Assembly: GCA_024760905.1 (NCBI GenBank)
Contig: CM045729.1
Coordinates: forward strand, 52,486,080-52,550,079
Reading direction: 5' to 3'
Origin: Plotosus lineatus
Taxonomy: Eukaryota; Chordata; Actinopteri; Siluriformes; Plotosidae
DNA length: 64,000 nucleotides
In this document: one piece after another, positions 33,019 through 45,199 of the stretch
Numbering within the stretch: position 1 is the first letter of the stretch
Layout: each line of letters begins with the position of its first letter
Program-made: the position numbers and the translations under genes
Notes under the pieces: generated by a model
Told to the model about the DNA's origin: nothing
What the model saw: the letters and a program-made list of their open reading frames with translations, nothing else
Database searches by the model: none

Positions 33019-36000
33019 TACCGTATTTTTTGGACCATAAGGTACACGTAAAAGCCTTCAATCCTCAAAGAGGATTGCGCCTTATAAACCAGTGCGCTTT
33101 ATGTGTGGATGCCGCCTCAGCTCCATCTCACTGACACCGTCAAAACCCAAGTGAAGGAAACTAATTCAGAGCTTACCATCATTCTGGTGGATTAACCAAA
33201 GAACTTCAACCGCTAGATATTGGTGTCAACAGGTCGCAAGTTAGAGAGATCTGGGCTTTATGTCAAAATAATGCAGCTATGGGGGGCACAAGCCACCACT
33301 CTCAAACATGCCAGTCCCAAGCCTGGATAAATGCAGAGGGTTGTGTCAGGAAGGGAATCTGATATAAAACCTGAGCCAGATCAAATATGCAAATCACAAA
33401 TATTACCTCCATACCAAATCGGTCGAGGCCCAGGTTAACAAGGATCGCCATCAGTGCTGTTAACCAACAGGGTGCTGGTGGAAATTGGACCACTGTTTGT
33501 TGAAGAAGGAGAGGTGGGAGGCGTGTCCATAGGCAGAGAGAGAAGAGGAAAAGCACTGGTCTAGGACTGAGAGTAGGGACTTTGAATGTTGGAACGATGA
33601 CAGAAAAAGGTAGAGTGCTGGCTGATCTGATGCAGAGGAGGAAAGTTGACATACTGTGTGTTCCAGAGACCAGGTGGAAAGGTAGCGAGGCTAGAAGCTT
33701 AGGAGCAGGGTTTAAGCTGTTTTTCATGGTGTGGATGAGAAGAGAAGTGGAGTAGGAGTCATCTTGAAGGAGGGGTTGGTCAGGAATGTTCTAGAAGTGA
33801 AAAGAGTGTAAGACAGAGTAATGAGTCTCAAGTTAGAAATTGAAGGTGTGATGTTAAATGTTGTTAGTGCTTATACCCCACAGGCAGGATGTGAGCCAGA
33901 ACAGAAGGAGAGATTCTGGAGTGAGTTAGATGAAGTGATGCAGAGTACCCTCAGAGGTGAAAGAGTGGTCATTTGAGCAGACTTCAATGGATATGTTGGT
34001 GCAGGAAACAGAGGGGACGAGGAAGTGATGGGCAGGTTTCCAGGACAGCCACACAGGAGGACAGATGTTGGTAGATTTTGCAAAAAGGATGGGAATGGCT
34101 GTGGTAAATACTTTCTTCCAGAAGAGACAGGAGCATAGGATGACTTATAACAGCGGCGGTAGGAGCACATAGGTAGACTAAATCTTGTGTAGGCGATGTA
34201 ATTTGAAGGAAGTCAGTGACTGCAAAGTAGTAGTGGGTGAGAGTGTTGCCAAACAGCATAGGATGGTAGTGTGCAGGATGACGCTGATGGTGAAGAAGGT
34301 GAAGAAGTCAAAGGCAGGGCAGAAGACAAAGTGGTGGAAGCTGAAAAAGGAAGAGTGTCGTGTTGTCTTCAAGGAGGAGTTGGAACAGGCTGATGACAGA
34401 AGTGTGCTGAAGATGGAAAGAGTACTTTGAAGAGCTGATGAATGAGGAAAATGTGAGAGAAAAAAGAGTAGAAAAGGTGACCATTGAGGACCAGGAAGTA
34501 GCAAAGATTAGTAAGGATGAAGTGAGGAGAGCATTGAAGAGGATGAAGAGTGGAAAGGCAGTTGGTCCTGATGACATACCTGCGGTGGTATGGAAGTGTC
34601 TCGGTGAGGTAGCAGTAGATTTTCTGACAAGAACATTCAGCAAGGTCTTAGAGAGTGAGCAGATGCCGGAGGAATAGGGGAGAAGTGTGCTGGCGCCCAT
34701 TCTTAAGAACAAGGGAGACGTGTAGAGTTGTGGAAACTACAGAGGGATAAAGTTGATGAGCCATACGATATAGTTATGGAAAAGAATAGTGGAAGCTAGA
34801 CTAAGGGCAGAGGTCAGAATTTGTGAACAACAGTTTGGTTTCATGCCAAGAAAGAGCACCACAGATGCAGTGTTTGCTTTCAGAATGTTAATAGAGAAGC
34901 ACAGAGAAGGTCAGGAGGAGCTGCATTGTGCCTTTGTGATCTGGAGAAAGCGCATGAAAGGGTGCCGAGAGAGGAACTGTGGTATTGCATGAGGAAGTCT
35001 GGAGTGGCAGAGAAGTATGTTAGAGTGGTGCAGGACATGTAAGACAGTGGTGAGGTGTGCTGTCGGTGTGACAGAAGAGTTCAAAGTAGAGGTGGGACTG
35101 CATCAAGGATCAGCTCTGAGCCCCTTCTTGTTTGCTATGGTGATGGACAGGCTGACAGATGAGGTTAGACACGAATCCCCATGGACTATGATATTTGCGA
35201 ATGACATTGTGATCTGTAGTGAGATCAGAGAACAAGCGGAGGAAAATCTAGAGAGGTGGAGGTATGCCCAGGAAAGAAGAGGAATGAAGGTTAGCCTCAG
35301 TAAGACAGAATACATGTGTGTGAATGAGAAGGACCCAAGAGGAACGGTGAAGTTAAAGAGAGCAGAGATAAAGAAGGTGGAGGATTTTAAGTACTTAGGC
35401 TCAACAATCTAGAGCAGTGGAGAGTGTGGAAAAGAGGTGAAGAAGAATGTGCAGGCAGAGTGGAATGGTTGGAGAAAAGTGTCAGGTGTGATGTGTGATA
35501 GGAAGGTATCAGCAAGTATGAAAGGAAAAGTGTACAAGACTATGATGAGGCCAGCGATGTTGTATAGTCTAGAAACAGTGGCACTGAGGAAAAGACAGGA
35601 GGCATGAGCTGGAGGTAGCAGAGATGAAAATGTTGAGGTTCTCTTTGGAAGTAACGAGGATGGATAGGATCAGGAATGAGTACATCAGAGGGACAGCACA
35701 TGTTAGAGGTATTGGAGACAAAGTCAGAGAGGCTAGATTGAGATGGTTTGGACATGTACAGAGGAGGGATAGTGAATATATTGGTAGTAGGATGCTGAGG
35801 TTGGAACTGCCAGGCAAAAGGCCTAGAGGAAGACCAAAGAAGAGATTTATGGATGTGGTGAAGAAGGACATGAAGGTCATTGGCGTAACAGAAGAAGATG
35901 CAGAGGAAAGGGTGAGATGGAGGCAGATGATTTGCTGTGGTGACCCCTGAAGGGAGCAGTCGAAAGGAAAATATGTCCAAATACGGGGATAAAGCACTGC

Positions 36001-36537
36001 TACAGGTGTCCCCTTGAGACCTCGAATTAACCTTCTTAAATTTAAAGTTACACTGAAACAGTTTCTTAAGAGTAATGACCTCCGTTCTGTAACGAAGACA
36101 ATACTAATGAGCTGTCTCTTTAAGGGGGCATGGCTGAGAGAAGGTCAAGACCCAGGAAGACTTCTAATCTCAGTCTCTATTGATCTGATTACGTGTGCGA
36201 GGGAGTAATATGGATAATATAATATAATAATAAAAAATAATAGAGGGATCCGGGCTTTATGTCCAACTCGCACAACTGTTAAACTCAGACATTGAAGATG
36301 AAGAATTTGATGGATTTGTGGAAGAGGAATGAACTGAAAATGAGTTTTATGTTTTATATTGTTACGGCTGAACAATGTTGAGAGTTATTGTGAATGAGTT
36401 GAATCAAGTTTGAGTTATCTGACTTTTGTTTCGCTTAATGTGCCTTATGATCTGGTGCGCCTTCTGTATGGACAGAGGTCGTTCGTTGATGTTGCTCCTT
36501 ATAATCCCGTGTGCCTTATGGTCATGAAAATACGGTA
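33019..36537 (+). mobile_element. Pogo-like element split by a LINE
   Basis: Left end ACCGTATTTTTTGGACCATAAGG and right end CCTTATGGTCATGAAAATACGGT are inverted repeats, with a T/A at the edges. After removing the LINE at 33271-35971, about 820 bp remain. Near 36285 the frame reads SDIEDEEFDGFVEE, an acidic tail like those at the C-terminus of pogo-type transposases, then stops. Assignment to pogo rests on that tail and the end sequence. Confidence 0.65.
33271..35971 (+). pseudogene. RTE-like LINE, nearly full span, 2.7 kb, degenerate
   Basis: From the 5' leader (GGCACAAGCC, GGGTTGTGTCAGGAAGGG) through endonuclease traces and RT to the 3' end CCCCTGAAGGGAGCAG. A 12-bp duplication, TATGTC(A/C)AAATA, lies at 33259-33270 and 35972-35983. 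RT motifs: SGKAVGPDDIP (34548), QQFGFMPRKSTTDAV (34831), HQGSALSPFLF (35098), and FANDIVI (35189), where the first Asp of FADD is Asn. A stretch between the endonuclease and RT is deleted (about 34388), and many frameshifts and stops exist. It cannot move by itself. Confidence 0.9.
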
Positions 36538-36888
36538 GCTAACATATCAAACTTATCTCCAGGGTATACTGACATATGTAAACGTACCTGCCGTGTTCCA
36601 GACAACCACAGAACTTTTACTAAACGGGTTTCTAACTTACAGATAGTGTATTATGAGCATACTGGGAGCGTTTAGGGCAGAGGTCGGCAACTCAAGGCTC
36701 GGGATCTGCATGCATACAGTGATTGTGAGCATTTCTTAAAGCTATGAAGACAAGACAAAGGTTTCAGACAAGAAAAGAATGTTTAATGCGTGGACAGACT
36801 ATTTTTGCTTTCACTGCTGACAAACCTGAATAACCAGCATGAATAACCAGCATGCTTAATATGTTATGTGAAATTATTAATTATAGCC

Positions 36889-36996
36889 CCTTTTGCATAG
36901 TGATGATTTAGCCAGTGTATGCTGATGTTTGAGAAATTTGGTGGGGTATGCTGATGTACATGGAATAAATTATGAATATGTTTTGTGTAAGTTAAC
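36889..36996 (+). repeat. Left arm of a ~110-bp inverted repeat
   Basis: GATTTAGCCAGTGTATGCTG, then GAGAAATTTGGTG, then TACATGGAATAA, then GTTTTGTGTAAGTTA reappears in reverse complement at 38707-38820. The likely source is the terminal repeat of an unidentified DNA transposon. Confidence 0.7.
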
Positions 36997-37936
36997 ACAT
37001 TTACACGCATGTAAAAGTCGTGGTACAGCAAGGTCATGGAAAATTTTTGTGTATGCGCAAGATTTTTGAATTATTCTAGAATATGACTCATATGTTCTAC
37101 ATACACTTGACATAAGCGGTCGGTAAGTTGCCAGAAGTTGTAGGTAAGTTATGTGACTATTCACTCGTTATTTGTAGGTTACTAATAAAGTTTAATATAA
37201 TGTCTAGTGTACTTTGAACCTGCATACCAGTTACACCAATGAATGCCTAGCATGTTTGTAGCGTTCACAATTTATGACCAGCAATATTCTAATTTATGCA
37301 GCAGTGTGTCCCTGAGGATCGAACACGTGAAAAGGCTGCCACTCACCGATTCAAATCACATCTGTAATAGACATCGCAGAATCAAGATTTTCATGCAGCA
37401 TTTTCACTGTCATTAATAAGGGCAAACAAAAATTATCACTTTTCTATGTTAATGTCTATTTTAGTGTGTCCCGTCTATAATTTCCTCGCGTGGTTTACAG
37501 CAGTCATCCATCATCCTGAATATATAACACAACTATATTAGATCGGGGCTCAATATAAATATATATATAATATATATATTGAAAAAAAATAGCTCATTAA
37601 ATTATTTCTCTGACCTGGTTTATATGAGTTCTGCTCCCGAACTTTACTGTACAGGGAGGAGCTTCCATCTGTGAGACGTACGATGTGTATTTGTGATGTA
37701 TTTCATGGTGGAAAAAACCTGCTGACACAAGTATGTGCAATTTTTCATGTTTATATAAGTGTCGGGAATGGCACTCCAGGTATCAAACACTAAAGAATAT
37801 AGCAGCGTACCTCTCTGTACATCTCTGGCAAACAATGTCATCTTGCGCTCAAATGTCAAAATCTCTTCTCGCATTTGCAGGGCTATGCTTCATTTCCCCT
37901 TTGCTTTCCAGAAACTTTTTTACATGCCCCAGGCAC

Positions 37937-38236
37937 ACAGAGGGACAGCACATGTAAAATGTTTTGGAGACAAAGTTAGAGAGGCTAGAGGTGGTTTGGA
38001 CATGTACAGAGGAGGGATAGTGAGTATATTGGTAGTAGGATGCTGAGGTTGGAACTACCAGGCAGGAGGCCTAGAGGAAGAACAAAGAGAAGATTTATGG
38101 ATGTGGTGAAGGAAGACATGAAGGTAGTTGGTGTAAGAGAAGAAGATGCAGCGGATAGGATGAGATGGAGGCGGATGATTCGCTGTGGTGACCCCTGAAG
38201 GGAAAAGCTGAAAGGAAAAGAAGAAGAAGAAGAAGA
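37937..38236 (+). mobile_element. RTE-like LINE, short 3' fragment
   Basis: Encodes [19 protein letters not shown]...RRPRGR-type C-terminus; 8 bp are lost after GAGGCTAGA and the arrangement ends in CCCCTGAAGGGAAAAGC and (GAA)n. Confidence 0.85.
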
Positions 38237-38706
38237 GGCACACGGCAAACCGTTTGAGTACCTCCGATATGGACAGGCACTGGACTTTGTCATACAGTCA
38301 GAGATCGCAATACAGTACTTTCATTCCGTAATGAACAGAAGTTAATTTTGGAAATGGCTTTCAAGATTTGATTTTCTTTCTAATTGAATCTGTCTAATCT
38401 GTCTAATTTCTTTAATTAATTAACAAGAAATTAACTCTAATTTCTCAGCACGCATTAAGCGTACCGGTAAACCAGTTTTGTTATCAGTAAAAGAAAATGA
38501 ATCTGTCCACCATACATTCAATGTTCTTTTTTCTTCAGAACCTTTTTTTCTTCGTAGATTCTGGGGGGTCAAAAAACCCACCTGTCTGGCAGCAACATAA
38601 TCCACAGGAGCCATAGCAGTGGGATGAAAGAGCCACATATGATACTCTGCCCTAAACCCTGCCATTTATACCTTATATATACTACGAGTGATACCAGCAT
38701 GCTGCT

Positions 38707-38820
38707 AACTTACACAAAACTTACCCATTACTTATTCCATGTATGCCAGCATATTCACCAAATTTCTCACACATCAGCATACTCTGGCTAAATTGTCAAT
38801 ATGTGACAGGGGCTTAAGTT
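38707..38820 (-). repeat. Right arm of the ~110-bp inverted repeat
   Basis: Reverse complement of 36889-36996 at roughly 85% by eye. It lies outside the right hAT-like end, whereas the left arm lies inside the left hAT-like end. Confidence 0.7.
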
Positions 38821-39061
38821 AAAGTTTGAAAGCTGTTATCTGTTGGGTTTTTGTGTTTCTCATTAATGAGGAATAAATATCTGCCTCATTAGCATTTCCC
38901 AAGCGTTACCATACCTCAGTTTTCTCGCTCTGCATATTTCTCCCTACCAGATAGTAATGTAATTAACCTAAACACGGTAAAAACTAATTACATAAGTAGA
39001 TGCAATTAAGCTGAAATGTTTGCATATAACAATTCAGATTGTATGTCTCTAAGTTCTTGCT

Positions 39062-39065
<4 letters not shown>
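38821..39065. other. Unique sequence, no gene seen
   Basis: Contains GAATAAATATCTGCCTCATT and AATTAACC motifs; no gene. Confidence 0.35.

Positions 39066-39144
<79 letters not shown>
39066..39144. repeat. (GT)n microsatellite
   Basis: About 38 GT units with two GTAT interruptions. Confidence 0.95.
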
Positions 39145-39145
<1 letters not shown>

Positions 39146-39580
39146 TGGTGACTGGCCAGTGTATTTCTTCTTTTATTGAGATTTTATTGAGTCTTTCTCT
39201 CATTAAATGAAATCTGTATTGTCTCCTGTATTATACAATTTTGTGAAAGTTTTCACAGTTTAGAAATCCAACAATTACATTGACTAAACTCTTTCTTATA
39301 CTTCATATTATCAATCAGTAAGATCACGTGACAGTGGATGTTGATTATTTCTGCTTGTTTTTATTGCATTCGATCATGGACATCAGCAAATGCATCTAAT
39401 GGAGTCATCAGTTCATTAACTGCCTAAAATGCTTTCTAATACACATATACCTAGACATTGGTGAAGACATAAACTTGTGGGGACACTAAAACATTAAGTG
39501 CCAACATCAATGATCAGTTACACTTAGATTAAAGACCACATGACAGATGAAATTACTCTAATTAACCGGCTGCTTTGGTC

Positions 39581-39625
<45 letters not shown>

Positions 39626-39920
39626 GGAGAGGGAGAATGAATGAGAACTTCACAGTACACTCCACTGTAATACTGTAATTGCATATATTCTTCAGTGTAA
39701 CGTGTTACTCTAAGCAACATCAGTGTAAGAATAACAGATTATTTGTTTCATACTTGTTTATTTTTTCCATGGACAAAAAGTACAGGATGTCTTTTTAAAT
39801 GTGCTTTGCATGTGAAAAAAACTGATGAGGAATGACAAAGAATAAGCAATAATACATCCATGGAAAGTCAGTTGTACCCAGCAAGAGCATTGTAATGTGT
39901 TTACAATCTATTACTGATGG
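39145..39920. other. Unique sequence with (GT)n(GA)n
   Basis: A short GT/GA array at about 39582-39628. No gene seen. Confidence 0.45.
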
Positions 39921-40465
39921 AGGTAAAGGTAGTGGCTCATCAGAACCGAGCTTATCCTGGTTTGTGTTGGGCGAATTAACTAGTTCAGTGCCTCCTGGGT
40001 GGAATGCTACTCCATGCAGATGTTTTTTTTACAGCTACCAGTGGGGCAGTGGTGGTCTAGTGGTATAGGGCGCTGGATTGCTGATCCAAAGGTTGGGGGT
40101 TCGAGTCCCACTCTCCACAAGGTTGTCACTGGCCCCCCCAGTGCAGTTCACTGGGTTATCAAAGGCGGGCCATGTCTGTCACTGTCTATGGTGAGAGGCA
40201 TGTAAAAGAACCATTGCTGACTTTCGTAAAGAGTAGCTGCAAAGTCGTCAGCGTGTTTCTGTCCCTTGCTAAAAGGGTTGTGACAGGAAGGGCATCCGAC
40301 GTAAAAACCTCTGCCAAATCAAACGTGCGAATCAGAGGATTCGCTGTGGCGACTTCCAAGTAAAAGGGGAAAAAGCCGAAAGGAAGACAGACAGCGTACA
40401 TATTCTACTGACCAGAAAGAGGCACACTTGTGATTAAGACCTTGTCCGGGGTGACCAGAAGTTCA
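39921..40465 (-). mobile_element. Teleost SINE-like repeat split by SINE-A
   Basis: GGTAAAGGTAGTGGCTCATC, CCGAGCTTATCCTGGTTTG, GCGAATTAACTAGTTCAG and, after the insertion, CAGAAAGAGGCACACTTGTG and GAGACC-like AAGACCTTGTCCGGGG match the repeat at 53425 in the same order. Its own tRNA-like head is not preserved here. Confidence 0.6.
40043..40392 (+). mobile_element. SINE-A copy 6, nested
   Basis: Full-length 350-bp SINE from GGGGCAGTGGTGG to GGAAGACAGAC. A and B boxes intact (TGGTCTAGTGG; GGTTCGAGTCC). It sits in the middle of the 39.9 kb repeat; the flanks ACAGCTAC / ACAGCGTAC may be a worn target duplication. Confidence 0.9.
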
Positions 40466-40893
40466 TGGTGACCAGAAGTTCCTGTCTCACAGGGACAGTC
40501 CACATTTTTGTTTGAATGTTCATGGAAAGTGACAGTTTCCAGCTGAATTAAAAACAGACTACAATAAAAGACCAGGCAGCACAGCAGATAGGTTTTTTTC
40601 ATTGTGTTGTTTTAGCCAACAGAGTTGCTCAGCGGTTGCGCGCTATAGCAGCTTTGTATCACTCTTCTTCTACTACAAACTACTTGCTTGTTCAGATTTA
40701 GAGAATCATTGAATAAAATAATTATGCAAATGTAAAACCAAAAATAAACAGGTGTCAAGTGAATCCACAACGTCATAAATGTCTTTTCAAGTCAGAAGAT
40801 AACCCAGGCTGGGGATTGGGGTTACGGGACTTGGGAATCATACTCCCAGGTGATAGGTAGCTGATTTTAAAGCATGCAATCTGCTTGAATATA

Positions 40894-40895
<2 letters not shown>
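40466..40895. other. Unique sequence, no gene seen
   Basis: No exon or mobile element recognised. Confidence 0.4.
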
Positions 40896-40956
<61 letters not shown>

Positions 40957-40962
40957 CATATA
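40896..40962. repeat. (AT)n microsatellite
   Basis: About 27 AT units, then ACATACATATATA. Confidence 0.95.
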
Positions 40963-41023
40963 TAATGTTTGTGAAGAGGCTAGGGCCCATCTTTGTTGAC
41001 TCGTGAGCTCACACTTGCAGAGC

Positions 41024-41024
41024 G

Positions 41025-41063
<39 letters not shown>

Positions 41064-41245
41064 AAGTGGTTTGAAACAGCAAAGTACATGTATTTGGATT
41101 GTGGGCGGAAACTAGTGCACCCAGATGAAACCCACTAAAGCACAAGAAAAACATGCCAACTCTACAAGGAATTACCGTGTTGACCCCGGGATTCGACTCC
41201 AGGACTACCTTGCTGTCAGACAGCTGTGGTACCATGACAGGTTTA
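41024..41245 (-). mobile_element. V-SINE-like SINE, copy 5, with (CA)n
   Basis: In reverse: GATTGTGGGCGGAAACTAGTG, CACCCAGATGAAACCCAC, AACATGCCAACTCTACAAGG and GGGATTCGACTCCAGGACTACC (B box) CTTGCTGT. The 3' part is replaced by (CA)n at 41027-41060. Confidence 0.6.
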
Positions 41246-41859
41246 AATCATGTGATATCATGCTATAATATCATGTTATTTGTCTCCTACACGTCAAGAG
41301 CTAAATTGAATCATCTCCGTGACTTATGAGGAACAGTGCAGAAAGGTGTTTTATCAGTTGGCCTTTGCCATTATTTACTTCACCAAGACATGGTCAAAAT
41401 ATACGAATTGGAACTGTCCCTCTACTTTATGATTTTGAAATAACAGTGGATATTTTAATAATGAACTAACCATTGAACATGAATATTCTATTTTCCCCTC
41501 CACAAATTTGGTCACCTTAATGATGAAAGCATAACTCTTCTATCGCAATGCAAAACATGTCAATCTCTTTCTACCCTGGACATCAGTGTTACCGTCTCTA
41601 ATCAATGCAATGTGTCTCAGAAAGTGACCAAGAAATTTACACAACCCAAATAGTATCTGTTCTGTTCCCCATTTATTGGTGAATGGTGTAGATTTGTAAT
41701 AACAAATTATGCATAACAACAGATGGGCCACAGAGAGAAATTGTACTGCAAAGAGTATCTGTATAATACATGATGTGTATGTGTGTAAATCTGGGTAATA
41801 CATGATGTGTATGTATAAAATAGAAAGCATGTGTTGATGAGTGCATATGATTGCCTGAG
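41246..41859. other. Unique sequence, no gene seen
   Basis: Contains a local duplication of GTAATACATGATGTGTATG at about 41762-41814 (two tandem copies). No gene seen. Confidence 0.45.
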
Positions 41860-41881
41860 AGAGAGCGAGAGAGAGAGAGAG

Positions 41882-41940
<59 letters not shown>
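41860..41940. repeat. (GA)n(GT)n microsatellite
   Basis: About 12 GA units, then 28 GT units. Confidence 0.95.
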
Positions 41941-41941
<1 letters not shown>

Positions 41942-43391
41942 AAGGCCCAGTGATGCCCGCAGTGCCACGAGGACATGAGTGGGTGGGAATTGCCTGTCAG
42001 TAGAGCACTTGGAAAGATAACAATAAATGGCTAATAATGACACTTAATGAGCTTGATTAAGTTGATTTGTTATAGGGAAAAAACGAGAGAGCAAAGGGGC
42101 AAAGTAGACAATGTAATAAGAGATTCATTTTAATAGATACAAATTCAGTAGGGTTTTGGAACACAATGGGACTGCATGGAAAATTAGCACCAAGTACAAA
42201 GGGACACCAAATTAATTCTTTCACAGACATATTTTTCATAATTGCATGAATGAGACTCATTATGCCGTATACCTGCCGTCTACGACAGACAGAATTTTGA
42301 AAAGGGGGTTAGCAAGCGAACCCGAGGGTGCAGTTCATGCGTTTGTCATGAATTTTCGTCGACAAACCACCACCTTCAGTTAAAGACGATGTAATGACAT
42401 TTTTAATTCTCTGAAGAACACATGTTCACTCAGAGTCATTTTCACATACATAATTATGCTTTCTGTGATTACAATGAATAGCTGCAGGTCTATAAAATGT
42501 TTTATGATTGAATATGGATGTATGGAAACCTTGATCTGCATGGCACATCAACATGAACATTATGCCTCGAGACGCGTCTATACACACCTATAAGTTATTT
42601 CTCCAACTTCAATTGATTCCACACTTCGTTCTTTCATGGAGTAAAATTTCATTGAAAAAGTTTATTTATTAATTTAATTATTTCCCAGTCAAAGCAAGAG
42701 GGTCTCAGTACTTGGGAAGTTTAATTAAGAAAAAACCTGTTGAGCGAGGTTTCTAATCAGCAGGCTGAGAATGAGAGTATTCAGAGCATTCTTCTCCAGG
42801 CAATCGTGTCTCTTCACACCAGTGTATTTGTGTGTGGGTGTATGTGTGTGTCGCCCATCTCCAGAGGGAAGCAGTTTAATTGAATACATTAAAGGAGAGA
42901 GGAGCCTGAGGCCTTATTTATTTCCTCGTTCTCTCTCAGACTTGCTTAAATGAGAGCCGCTACTGAAGCATGTGTCGTGCTGCTGTCCTTAGGGTGCTGT
43001 CCTGTGGGTGAGCACTTGCTTTGTTGCTCTGGCGAGCTGTGATATGCTTCTTGTTATCCAAAATCTTATTTATGAATGTTGCACCCTTGAGCAGGGAAAC
43101 TGTAGTCACTCTGGCAGTAAATCAAGTGATAAGGTCTCATAATAAAGTAACAGAAGGCAGAAACAGAAGAAATCAGATGAAATAAACTCGTACACGCTAT
43201 GCTGTGTTCCTGTTCCTTGGCTTCTTAATTAAGATCTCTGACTTAAAATCTTACAGACAAATTACTGTTTATTATTGATTATCATAATTAGATGAAAAAA
43301 TTTCTCTTATAACTGGCTTGGAAGTATATATATAATAAACCATAAAGTCCTGCATTTAATTGAGTGGCAAGTGTAAACTATTCAGGCACAT

Positions 43392-43395
<4 letters not shown>
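41941..43395. other. Unique sequence, no gene seen
   Basis: About 42655-43075 (GGGAAGTTTAATTAAG, TTTAATTGAATACATTAAAGG, GAGGCCTTATTTATTTCC) looks constrained and may be regulatory. No coding exon is seen. Confidence 0.35.
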
Positions 43396-43441
<46 letters not shown>

Positions 43442-43446
43442 TGTGT
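43396..43446. repeat. (GT)n microsatellite
   Basis: About 22 GT units, then GCGCGTGTG. Confidence 0.95.
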
Positions 43447-43983
43447 TCGTACATTAAATTTACAACATTTAGCAGAAGCCATTTTCCACAGTGTCTTACT
43501 GAAATGCTTTCTAGTCTCATAATCAGATATCCTCATGTTCGTCAATAGTTCAGGGTCTGTGAATACCATCAAACTGAAATCACATCACAGACAGGTTTGC
43601 ATGACAAACAATCCACACAAGTCAAAGTATTTTTATACAAGGTGTAAGCCTCATTGCAGAACGGCTGATTTCTGTTTTATCATGAGGTCATTACTCATAA
43701 GCAGCCTCTCTGAGTCCTTCTCATTCATCAAAGCCGAACAGGAAACTTATTCACCAAACTACTGTGCATATTAATAAACCCGAAACTATTCATCTTTCTG
43801 CTCTGAATTACTTCATGTCACACTGAGTTATGATTCTTTTTTCTCTCACTCTTTTTGTCTTTTTGTTTTTTACCCTTGAAAAGCCCGAAAAGTGTGTTTG
43901 TTTTTAAACTACTACCAGAGTACAATTAAATGATTTTCACTGTTCAGTTACAATGTCGTTTGTGGTAAAATTACTTGGAGATA
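43447..43983. other. Unique sequence, no gene seen
   Basis: No exon or mobile element recognised. Confidence 0.35.
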
Positions 43984-44200
43984 CAGGAATTCCTCACTTT
44001 CCGCGGTAAATTGGGACCGAGATTCCCTCCCAACACGACCGGCGAATTCCGCGAAGTAGGATCGACACCCCCATCCCGTGTGACGTATACATACTGTACA
44101 TGTATATATGTATATAATATCAATAAATACATTTTCAACGCTATAAATGCTTATAATAACAAACATTTACAAATAATGCATAAGATGTAAATAAAATATA

Positions 44201-44238
<38 letters not shown>

Positions 44239-44522
44239 TGCGAACTTCACATAAAATGTAAGTATTGATGGGGGGTTTTGGGTTGTTTTTTTTTGTTTTG
44301 TTTTGTTTTTGTTTGTTTGGGTTTCTTTTTTTATTTATTTATTTAATTTCATTTATTTATTTATTTATTTTGCATAATTGGCCTTGTTTTGTGGCAATTT
44401 GCTTAACTTTTTCCCTATTCTTCCTTAATTTCCTTATTTTTTATTCTGATGAATATTTAAAAAAAAAAAAACGCGATGTGGTGAAGCCGCATGAACTGAA
44501 GCGCGAAGTAGAGAGGGATTTC
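43984..44522. mobile_element. Tigger-like small element, 'TTCGCG' family, copy 1
   Basis: Left end CAGGAATTCCTCACTTTCCG after a TA, right end GCGAAGTAGAGAGGGATTTC. Inside are CGAATTCCGCGAAGTAGGAT, ATGTATATAATATCAATAAA, a (CA)n run (44203-44236) and T-rich sequence, in the same order as the copies at 59.6 and 62.6 kb. No coding region. Confidence 0.75.
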
Positions 44523-45199
44523 ACACTTTTACTCATTAACTGCTTTTATAGATGGTGTGTTGGATTTGAAGTATGCAGTATATAAGAGTTTGTAGCATTG
44601 TAATGATATCAGTCTCAGGCCTCTGATCGTTTCAGGTTTTGCTAAAATGCTTTAACAAATCCAAATCAGCTCATCAACTAATTATGAGGCCATTCATATC
44701 TTGAATCAGATGTAGCCATGACGATAGGAGGAAAACAGAAGTAATGGCTTGAGAGTCTCTGTAATAATGGACTCATCTCATTATTGTATTTATTATTCTA
44801 ATATGATCTAAGAGCTGTGCAAGATGTTATATTCCATTAATAACGCTGTAGTATATGCTGTAATTGCACTGGCATGATACATTTTATGATCAGAGCTTCA
44901 GTGTGGTTAATATCTAGCCATGCTTAACACTTTCTGGAGGATTTTTATTTGCTTTCATGTTTACCAAAAATATTCAAGTATAATACAGCAACCAATCTCT
45001 TAGCATGTTACAAAGTCCCTTTTCAAGCCACTAATGGCTGGTTCAGTATGTCTGTCATCTTAAATAAGTTAAATGTGCAATCAGCCTACACAAAAAACAA
45101 ACCTGTCTTTCCCCTATTTAAAAAGGAGCCTTTGAAAAATCAATCGTAGTGTCACTTCTCAGTACGTTCTGCAAGTGTGTCTAAAACACTGTCATTTGA
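44523..45199. other. Unique sequence, no gene seen
   Basis: AT-rich; no exon or repeat family recognised. Confidence 0.35.

Larger units (their letters stand above)
36670..38657. mobile_element. hAT-like element, probable
   Basis: A 13-bp perfect inverted repeat, GTTTAGGGCAGAG, at 36670-36682 and 38645-38657, followed inwards by GTCGGCAACTCAAGGCTCGGG at the left and by the reverse of GGCTCTTTCATCCC at the right. Such GGCAAC...GGCTC ends are typical of hAT (Charlie-type) elements. No transposase is seen. It contains a LINE fragment and one arm of another inverted repeat. Confidence 0.5.
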
